Below, one piece after another: positions 59,401 through 64,000 of a stretch of DNA of 64,000 nucleotides. The translations under genes and the position numbers were made by a program. Location: NCBI RefSeq assembly GCF_001905545.1, contig NZ_LIPD01000006.1, positions 372,001 through 436,000 of the forward strand, given 5' to 3'. This DNA comes from Streptomyces sp. CB02056. Its GTDB lineage: Bacteria; Actinomycetota; Actinomycetes; Streptomycetales; Streptomycetaceae. Numbering within the stretch: the stretch's first letter is position 1; every line of letters begins with the position of its first letter. The notes beneath the pieces are model-generated. The model saw nothing but the letters and a program-made list of their open reading frames with translations. It was not told the origin of the DNA and did not search any database.

Positions 59401-61021
59401 GCGGGAACGGGCTCGGGTAGGACTGGACGACCAGGGTGTAGTCGCCGTCCTCGTACCCCGCGTCCCGCATGGCGGCGCGGATGTCGTCGACCGTGCCCTC
59501 GACACTGCCCTGAAGACCCGCCAACTTGCTCTTCAGCGGACCGTCCTCACCGTCGTGGCAGGCGCCCTGGCCGAGCATGAACCGCCGGGCGCAACGCGTC
59601 AGGATCCCGGAGAAGTCGAGGTCGTTCCCGCCGACGGACAGCGCGATCACCTTGACGTCCTGCTGCTTCGCCAGCTCACGCAGCTGCTGGACCTGCGGCG
59701 CCTCGCCCTTGAATCCCTCGCCGCGGACGTGCTTCGTCTCGGCACCGGAGCAGGCGATGTTGAAGCGGTTCCCCGGCGGGACGCCGTAGAGGTCGGCGCC
59801 CTTGATCTCGGCCGTGTCCGAGCGGTCGCACCCGTTGCCGCCCTGGTAGGAGGTGTCACCGTAGACCTTCGTCAGGTCGTAGCGGCAGGCCTCCGCCCCG
59901 GCGACGTCCTCGGTGCAGTCCGTCGCGGCGCGGTCGGTACCGAGGCTGGATCCGGAGCCCGTGGCGTCCCCGTTTCCGGCCCAGCGTCCGCCCTCACCGG
60001 AGATGTAGCTGTCGCCCATGGACACGATGGCGGCGGAATCGTCCGAGCACACCGAGCCCGCGCGGACGGACAGCTGGGATGCGACCTTGCATGGGCGCTT
60101 CATGGCCAGCATCCGTCGCAGGAAGTCGGTGTTCATCACCAATTGCTTCCCGTTCGGACCCATCACCCTGTAGGTGGCGCCGGCATCGATCGCCTTCCCC
60201 ATCTTGCCCCACTCGAGGATCAGGTCCTTGTAGTCGCGTACGGGGAAGGGCCCCTTCCCGGATGGATCGGCGAGGGCGTCCAGCACGCCTTTCTCGACCA
60301 CCCTGTTCCTGGCCGACTCAGCCACTGCCACGACGAGGACGCCCAGCGGTCCCCGCAGAGTGCCGTATGGTTCCTTGCCACCCGCCGGTTTCGCGAAGGC
60401 AAGCGCCTGCACGGCTCTCTCGATGTCGGACTCCGCGACGGTGTAGTCCGGATCTTCGAGCTTCCTCAGGTCCTGGTACCTGCCCTCATAACCGAGGTCG
60501 ACCCGTTGGGAACCGGTTCCAGGGCCGTCCGTCTCGATAGCGCCGCCGTCCTTGCGGAGATAGAAGTACCGGCTGTCGATGTGGAATCCGATGACGTAGG
60601 AGTTGGCTTCCCTCACGATCAGCTGGACGCCTCCCACGCCCTCGGGCCCGAGAGGAGTGATGTCGAGCAGTGCGATGCCGGTGCCCGTCAGCTCGACGTT
60701 CCTGACCTCCGTGGTCGTCCCGCCGACCGTGACCGTGTAGTCGTGGGGCGTTCCGTGCAGCCCCTGACGCAGATTCGATATGACCGTCGCGAGTCGATCC
60801 CTGTAGCCGGCTTCCGGCTCGGCTGCCGCACCGTGGGCGGGGCGGATGAGGGCGGCCAGAAGCAGCGCGAGGGACAGCAGGAAGGAACCGGTCCGCAGGA
60901 GCGCCCGGGCGTGAGGGAGCGTCACACCTGCGGTCGCCGCGTCATCGGGCCGTCGGTCGCGCTGTCCGGCAACCTTCCGGGCGCGGGTGTTCTGTCTGAT
61001 CGATGGACGTTGTGGATCCAT
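56435..61021 (-). CDS. Giant secreted protein: two SGNH hydrolase domains and ten FG-GAP repeats
   Basis: A 1528-residue protein. After a charged N-terminus a signal-type helix lies at ~43-66 (LLSLALLLAALIRPAHG). The first SGNH/GDSL esterase domain (~325-680) has VSMGDSYISGEGG, IALSVGGNDLDFSGI and FVHPNAFGQQAL. The second (~708-940) has VMPLGDSITQGVGS, ITLMAGTNDLNHG and GGDGLHPTPSGYTKI. From ~945 ten repeats of the type FADxDGDGKADYLVVxDDGS, with DxDGD calcium sites, should form a beta-propeller. A Gly/Thr/Pro linker splits repeats 2 and 3. The ATG at 61021 lacks a strong ribosome binding site. Confidence 0.88.
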   Translation of the reverse strand: MDPQRPSIRQNTRARKVAGQRDRRPDDAATAGVTLPHARALLRTGSFLLSLALLLAALIRPAHGAAAEPEAGYRDRLATVISNLRQGLHGTPHDYTVTVGGTTTEVRNVELTGTGIALLDITPLGPEGVGGVQLIVREANSYVIGFHIDSRYFYLRKDGGAIETDGPGTGSQRVDLGYEGRYQDLRKLEDPDYTVAESDIERAVQALAFAKPAGGKEPYGTLRGPLGVLVVAVAESARNRVVEKGVLDALADPSGKGPFPVRDYKDLILEWGKMGKAIDAGATYRVMGPNGKQLVMNTDFLRRMLAMKRPCKVASQLSVRAGSVCSDDSAAIVSMGDSYISGEGGRWAGNGDATGSGSSLGTDRAATDCTEDVAGAEACRYDLTKVYGDTSYQGGNGCDRSDTAEIKGADLYGVPPGNRFNIACSGAETKHVRGEGFKGEAPQVQQLRELAKQQDVKVIALSVGGNDLDFSGILTRCARRFMLGQGACHDGEDGPLKSKLAGLQGSVEGTVDDIRAAMRDAGYEDGDYTLVVQSYPSPFPQPLGMRETGDTYDRYTKAGFPFYDEDAAWTNRTVTPAISDALKKAAVAKKAVFLDPRSAFAGHELNSKDARTAGVENSPRSPLAADAAEWVRWVDHLPGVPSTRKQGEAQEFVHPNAFGQQALSECLSQTVRQHDAHPQYGTFACDGRAGAAPGAVTVRHTGLESRDPWDVPKLTVMPLGDSITQGVGSANDSLGYRKELWQALKDHTGSLDFVGSLKHGDGGFDGDHEGHSGWRIDELTDNAGYREGDLDTWLPAAKPNVITLMAGTNDLNHGAPTTPQDARDRMDTLLGKIHAMAPDATVVLGSVPPTDPATPWARFQPLFEAYNKLLPPLVETWRGKGMKVGFADMGAVTAGDMRGGDGLHPTPSGYTKIADAFYEGVAAAAADGWITENVEVKPAPYSGGVLGDGPVDIDGDGKADYLVVGDDGSVQAWLNRGTDAKGGGGWQSVGRIAAGVAPGGKVRFADLDGDGKADYLVLNDDGSVQAWLNRGTDMPGGTGAPGGGGGMDPSTGSGGTTGTGTPGGGGGMDPSGGPGGTTGTGTPGGGGWQAIGTVAAGVAPGGKVRFADVNGDGKADYLVVEDDGSVSAWLNTDGRGGWTGVGRIAAGVATGDKVRFADFDGDGKADYLVVGDDGSVNVWLNKGTDMPGGGGWSGLGKVAAGVAPGGKVRFADVDGDKRADYVVVGDNGSLDAWLNNGGDTAERGWTELGQVATGVGLPSKYVWLGDFDGDRKVDYLASKGGGVFDQCMLFNRGGDGRGGWEDPVPKDPACDRGSDELPNSTSYFTDFDGDGKADHLEVMPDGRVMCWAGTGKGGFRSGGTVAAGVAPAAKVRLADFDGDGKADYLVLEDDGSVSVWLNKGGDGYGGWEAIGRVAAGVAPSGKVRFADVNGDRRADYLVVEDDGSVKAWINNGGDGHGGWRELGQIAAGVAPRDNVRFADFDGDGRDDYLVLADDGAMRVWLNHGGEAPGWIEAGRIAAGVAPANRVRI

Positions 61022-61137
61022 GGGTCCGTTTCAGGTGTGGAGTGGCCCCGCCGTGGCAGGACTGCCGGTTGAGGCGATCTCGGCCGGGAGGAGGACGCTC
61101 ATCAGCCGATCCCCCGATCGGTACGCCAGAGCATCAA

Positions 61138-61166
61138 TGTGTACTGCAATACTAATCTGGACTCAA
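61138..61166 (-). promoter_or_regulatory. Promoter candidate for the SGNH/FG-GAP gene
   Basis: On the minus strand TTGAGT (61161-61166), a 17-base spacer and TACACA (61138-61143) resemble a sigma-70-type promoter ~117 bp before the ATG. GGACT-CA-AGTCC, a small dyad, overlaps the -35. It is in an AT-rich island of the 320-bp gap 61022-61341, which otherwise shows no gene. Confidence 0.4.
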
Positions 61167-61341
61167 GTCCACTTGATGCATGGGCTCCGGGCCGACCGTC
61201 AGGCCATGAGGGCCGGCGATCGGCTCAACCTTCGTGCGGATCCGGCACCATGGCGCCAGGTCAGGCAGCCCGCGGGAGCGCCGAACACCCGGTCGATAAT
61301 TGGGTGTCGCCGATCAGTCCGGGACTGGTAGCGTCCCGGAC

Positions 61342-62073
61342 GTGGCAAAGCTGAACCAGATCATCGCCGTTGAAAAGGGCGTCAAGTCCAAGTCCTTCCA
61401 GGAGCTGACGCAGGCCCATCAGGACCTGCAGAAGCCCGCGCTGCTGGCCGGGATCTCCCGCGCCTACCAGCCCAAGGACGAGGAGGGCGAGCAGCTGCCG
61501 CCGGAGTCGACCCGGGTGCAGCTGAAGGCCGAGGACATCCTGCGGTCCACCGCAAACACCCTCACCCGGCTCTTCGACGTGACGGCCACCAAGGACTGGG
61601 CCAACATCGACGCCCGCGCCGACGTCGTGGTGGACGGCCAGGTGCTCCTCTCCCGGGTGCCGGTGCCGTACCTGCTCTTCCTGGAGAAGCAGCTCACCGA
61701 CCTGTTCACCTTCGTGAAGAAGCTCCCGGTGCTGGACGCCTCCGAGTCCTGGAACCTCGACCCGTCCACCGACGCCTGGAAGACCGAGCCGGTGCGCACC
61801 ATCCGGACCAAGAAGGTGCCGCGCAACCACGTCAAGGCAGAGGCCACCGAGAAGCACCCGGCCCAGGTCGAGGTCTACTACGAGGACGTCGCGGTCGGCT
61901 ACTGGACCACGGTCAAGTTCTCCGGTGCGCTGCCGGCCCGCCGGGTGAACGAGCTCGCCGAGCGGGTGGAGAAGCTCCAGCAGGCCGTCAAGTTCGCCCG
62001 CGAGGAGGCCAACGCCGTCGAGGTCACCGACCAGCGGGTGGGTGACGCCGTCTTCGGCTACCTGTTCCGGTAG
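61342..62073 (+). CDS. Conserved actinobacterial protein of unknown function (243 residues)
   Basis: A soluble protein with less extreme codon use than its surroundings and a clear, conserved look: AKLNQIIAVEKGVKSKSFQE, KPALLAGISRAYQPKDEEGE, VPVPYLLFLEKQLTDLFTFV, SESWNLDPSTDAWKTEPVRT and a C-terminal coiled-coil-like VNELAERVEKLQQAVKFARE. I recognise it as a widespread streptomycete protein without a known role. The start is GTG at 61342. TAGCGT 7 nt upstream looks like a -10 box, and no ribosome binding site is present, so translation is probably leaderless. A hairpin terminator follows. Confidence 0.82.
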   Translation: MAKLNQIIAVEKGVKSKSFQELTQAHQDLQKPALLAGISRAYQPKDEEGEQLPPESTRVQLKAEDILRSTANTLTRLFDVTATKDWANIDARADVVVDGQVLLSRVPVPYLLFLEKQLTDLFTFVKKLPVLDASESWNLDPSTDAWKTEPVRTIRTKKVPRNHVKAEATEKHPAQVEVYYEDVAVGYWTTVKFSGALPARRVNELAERVEKLQQAVKFAREEANAVEVTDQRVGDAVFGYLFR

Positions 62074-62082
62074 CCTCATGAT

Positions 62083-62108
62083 CGCCCGCCCGGGGAGCCG
62101 GGCGGGTG
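62083..62108 (+). terminator. Terminator of the conserved gene
   Basis: An 11-bp stem (one G-U pair) at 62083-62093 and 62098-62108 with loop GGAG, 9 bp after the stop at 62073. Confidence 0.7.
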
Positions 62109-62199
62109 CGCCGAGCGCGACAAGTCCCCTGCCTGGGAAGCCGGATGGGTGGGCCCGTGCGCGGTGCGAAAAGCTGACACTGACGTTGAAGCTGACCAG

Positions 62200-62279
62200 G
62201 GGTCACAGTGGAGGTTCGAGCCCTCCCCCCGGCACCACCGGCCGGGGTAGCCCAATCAGGCAGAGGCAGGCCCTGTCAA
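62200..62279 (+). tRNA. tRNA-like element 1, halves in permuted order (3' half first)
   Basis: 3' half: GGGTC (62200-62204), a 5-base variable loop, a T-arm with GGAGG-TTCGAGC-CCTCC (62210-62226), acceptor strand CCCCGGC, then A and an encoded CCA (62235-62237). After three bases comes a 5' half: acceptor GCCGGGG (62241-62247, perfect complement), TA, a D-arm GCC...GGC with GG in the loop, then GGCC and CTGTCAA, which reads like an Asp (GUC) anticodon loop. Fit of the anticodon stem is imperfect (GGCC with GGTC), and the strict numbering puts G at position 33. Hence this may be a decayed or rearranged tRNA rather than an active one. Confidence 0.35.
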
Positions 62280-62347
62280 TCTCAGACTCTCGCTCCAGTC
62301 TCAGCATTCGCCGCCGAACACCGGATCGACCGGGTGCGGACGAATAT

Positions 62348-62423
62348 CGACGAATGCAGGTTCAAGTCCTGTCTGTGCCGCTCCGTGGCACGGTAGTTCA
62401 AAGGTAGAACGCGTCGATTTCAA
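62348..62423 (+). tRNA. tRNA-like element 2, halves in permuted order (3' half first)
   Basis: 3' half: CGACG (62348-62352), three bases, T-arm GCAGG-TTCAAGT-CCTGT (62356-62372), acceptor strand CTGTGCC (62373-62379) and G. Six bases later the 5' half: acceptor GGCACGG (62387-62393, pairs with one G-U), TA, a canonical D-arm GTTC-AAAGGTA-GAAC, G, anticodon stem CGTCG (exact complement of CGACG upstream) and loop ATTTCAA with anticodon UUC (Glu). Joined as 62387-62423 then 62348-62380 it makes a full 70-nt cloverleaf. There is no encoded CCA. Whether it is expressed is unknown. Confidence 0.4.
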
Positions 62424-62476
62424 CCTGATCCGCGACCCTTAAACGTGCCGGTGTGCGCAATTGGGCGGCAAACAGG

Positions 62477-62505
62477 GGCCCGGGAGCAGGCTACGCTCCC
62501 GGGTC
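62477..62505 (-). terminator. Terminator downstream of the FAD enzyme gene
   Basis: An 11-bp stem (62477-62487 with 62495-62505, one G-U) and a 7-base loop, ~65 bp past the stop of the minus-strand gene ending at 62570. Confidence 0.6.
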
Positions 62506-62510
62506 CTCTC

Positions 62511-62560
62511 GCGTTCCCGCGCGTTCCTTCGCGTTCCTTCGCGTTCCTTCGCGTTCCCGC
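62511..62560. repeat. Five 10-bp tandem repeats
   Basis: GCGTTCC(T/C)(T/G)C repeated five times head to tail; the middle three copies are identical (gcgttccttc). It lies between the hairpin at 62477 and the stop of the FAD enzyme gene. It is non-coding on both strands as far as can be seen. Confidence 0.75.
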
Positions 62561-62569
62561 CGCGCCCGC

Positions 62570-63952
62570 TCACCGCGCGGAGAGCAGCTCCAGGATGCGG
62601 CGGGCGGCACGTTCGCCGGTGGCCAGCGAGGAGTTGGTGGTGCTGTAGGCGAAGTGGTCCCCGGCGAGTTGGACGGGCGAGGCCGGGTCCAGGCCCGCGG
62701 TGAAGGCGGCGAGGTCCCGGTATCCGCCGGCCGGGCGGGCCAGGACCGCGTGCTCCCACCGCTGGACGACCGCCATCTCGCGGTGTTCGTCGATGTGGGC
62801 GGCCAGGTCCGGCAGCGCTTCGCCCACGGCCTTGCGGGCGTCGGCGATCACCGTCTCGTCGTCGAGGTGCATCCGGGCGGTGTTCCAGTGGTGCCGGAAG
62901 ACCAGGGTGACCAGGCCCCGGCCGACGGGCGCCCGGCCGGGGCCGAGGTTGTGCTCGTACAGCGCGACGCAGAGGTCCGGGTGCTCCCGGCACGGTACGG
63001 CGACGCCCAGTGCCGTCTCGACGGGTGCCCGGCGCAGCCCGAAGGTGACGTGGGCGTCGCTGGCGTACCGGACGCCGTCGAGGTACCGGCGCTGGTCCGC
63101 GTCGAGGGTGGTGACGATCCGGGCCGCGGCCGGGGCGGGTACGGCCACCACGCAGGCGCGGGCCCGTTCGGTCCGGACCTCGCCGTCCCGCTCCCACACC
63201 ACCTCGACCCCGGTCCCTTCCGCCCGCACTTCCGTCACGTGGGCGCCCAGTTCGAGGCGGGTGCCCGGGGAGCGCATCACGGGGGTGGCGAGGAGGTGTT
63301 CGGGGAGGCGGCCGACCCCGCCGTCGAAGGTGAAGCTCGCGGCTCCGAAGGTGCCCCACATGATGCAGAAGGCGCCGACGGCGGCGACCTCCTCGGCGGG
63401 TACGAGGAACTGGGTGCTGCACAGGGGCTCGATCAGGTAGTCCAGGAGTTCCCGGTCGAGTCGGCGCAGGGCATGCTCCCGGGCGTTCTCCCCGTCGATC
63501 CCGGCGGCGCCGGACAGGTCCTCCCAGCGCAGTCGGCGGCGGGCGGCCCCGAGGTCGCGCAGCAGGTTGACGGCCTTGAGCTTGGCGCGCCACCCGAGCA
63601 GTCCGGTGCTCAGGAGTCCCGAGGTCTTGACGAGGGAGAGGCGGTGCACGCGGCCGTCGCGCAGGACGCCGAGTTCGTCCGAGCACGGGAGCATGCGGGT
63701 CGCCATCCCCGCGTCCTCCAGGAGCCGGATCATGGGGGCGTAGTTCCGGGACAGCCAGCTCGCGCCGCGATCGAGTCGGTACCGGACGTCTCCGACCGGA
63801 ACCTCGCGGGAGGACATCCGGCCTCCGACGTGGTCCTCCTTTTCGAGCAGGGTGACGTCGCGGCCGGCCTGGCGCAGCCGGAAGGCGGCGGCCGTTCCGG
63901 CGATTCCGGATCCGACCACGATCACCCGGTTCTCGGTGGCGGTTTCGGCCAT
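62570..63952 (-). CDS. FAD-dependent amine oxidase/protoporphyrinogen oxidase-like enzyme
   Basis: A 460-residue flavoenzyme. The N-terminal dinucleotide fold is VIVVGSGIAGTAAAFRLRQA, then LEKEDHVGGRMSS, the GGR motif of the monoamine oxidase/phytoene desaturase/protoporphyrinogen oxidase group. FDGGVGRLPEHLLATPVM is the internal repeat motif of that group, and QLAGDHFAYSTTNSSLATGE near the C-terminus completes the FAD site. The ATG at 63952 follows GAGGAGG. The substrate cannot be read from sequence; an amine, carotenoid or related polyene is possible. It is the last gene in the window, with its upstream region at the right edge. Confidence 0.88.
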   Translation of the reverse strand: MAETATENRVIVVGSGIAGTAAAFRLRQAGRDVTLLEKEDHVGGRMSSREVPVGDVRYRLDRGASWLSRNYAPMIRLLEDAGMATRMLPCSDELGVLRDGRVHRLSLVKTSGLLSTGLLGWRAKLKAVNLLRDLGAARRRLRWEDLSGAAGIDGENAREHALRRLDRELLDYLIEPLCSTQFLVPAEEVAAVGAFCIMWGTFGAASFTFDGGVGRLPEHLLATPVMRSPGTRLELGAHVTEVRAEGTGVEVVWERDGEVRTERARACVVAVPAPAAARIVTTLDADQRRYLDGVRYASDAHVTFGLRRAPVETALGVAVPCREHPDLCVALYEHNLGPGRAPVGRGLVTLVFRHHWNTARMHLDDETVIADARKAVGEALPDLAAHIDEHREMAVVQRWEHAVLARPAGGYRDLAAFTAGLDPASPVQLAGDHFAYSTTNSSLATGERAARRILELLSAR

Positions 63953-64000
63953 GTGACGCCTCCTCGGACATCCCGGTCACCCGGGTTTCTTTTGCTCGGG

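Noticed and set aside
54971..61072. A plus-strand open frame of over 2000 codons opposite the SGNH/FG-GAP gene
   Set aside because: It is the antisense of a gene with complete SGNH and FG-GAP motifs. Its translation is low-complexity Val/Gly/Asp/His-rich sequence with no domain and crosses the ends of several real genes.
62140..62237. A normally ordered long tRNA from 62140 to the CCA at 62237, or the 3' end of a tmRNA
   Set aside because: Only five of seven acceptor pairs form with 62140-62146, and no D-arm or anticodon arm fits in between; there is no tmRNA tag reading frame.
62387..62450. A normally ordered tRNA from 62387 to ACGTGCC at 62443-62449
   Set aside because: Six of seven acceptor bases pair, but the anticodon stem has no partner and there is no T-arm in the ~20 bases left. 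It could be a decayed copy, which is noted as an alternative to true permutation.

Overview
The window is very GC-rich actinobacterial DNA. Its features point to Streptomycetaceae (Streptomyces or Kitasatospora): dense short operons with ATGA/GTGA overlaps, frequent GTG and TTG starts, GGAGG-type ribosome binding sites, many secreted proteins, and an ebo-like prenyltransferase cluster and a graspetide cluster of kinds seen in that family. No ribosomal RNA, integrase, transposase or CRISPR array was seen. It reads as chromosomal accessory or secondary-metabolism territory. All functions below are inferred from sequence features read by eye; no database search was run. Left end (1-5199, minus strand): one apparent operon with a split homologue of VioB (an N-terminal-domain protein and a separate ferritin-like protein), then a carotenoid oxygenase and an aldehyde dehydrogenase cut by the window edge. 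Next (5492-12769, plus strand): a seven-gene, almost gap-free ebo-like cluster. It holds an inositol-phosphate synthase, a UbiA prenyltransferase, a TIM-barrel isomerase-like protein, EboA, an EboB/TatD hydrolase, EboE and an EboF-like phosphodiesterase. The inositol-phosphate synthase occupies the place where other ebo operons carry a dehydroquinate-synthase-like EboD. 12.8-22.7 kb holds a secreted subtilase, a small secreted Cys protein, a TPR/sulfotransferase pair, a CbiX chelatase, a small membrane protein, a GNAT/Ddl-like ATP-grasp pair in one frame, an M4 metalloprotease and a PsiD-like decarboxylase. 22.9-28.6 kb holds a SARP remnant, a SMI1/KNR4-LRR protein and a divergent NLR-like NACHT ATPase whose N-terminus carries a RHIM-like VQIG motif. 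28.6-35.1 kb holds a glycosyltransferase, a TetR regulator, a P450/ferredoxin pair, a methyltransferase, a nucleotidyltransferase and a Fic-like protein. 35.3-48.3 kb is mostly surface and secreted proteins (beta-helix/PKD protein, CHAP hydrolase, lipoprotein, FtsX-like permease), with a wrecked glycosyltransferase and an SDR remnant. 48985-51364 is a compact graspetide RiPP operon: precursor, ATP-grasp ligase and PIMT-like methyltransferase, all overlapping. 51.4-56.2 kb holds a DoxX/cupin operon divergent from a LysR gene, a secreted esterase, a HEAT-repeat protein and an SDR. 56.4-61.0 kb is a 1528-residue secreted protein with two SGNH hydrolase domains and ten FG-GAP repeats. The right end has a conserved actinobacterial gene, a stretch with two tRNA-like sequences whose 3' halves precede their 5' halves, and an FAD amine-oxidase-type enzyme.
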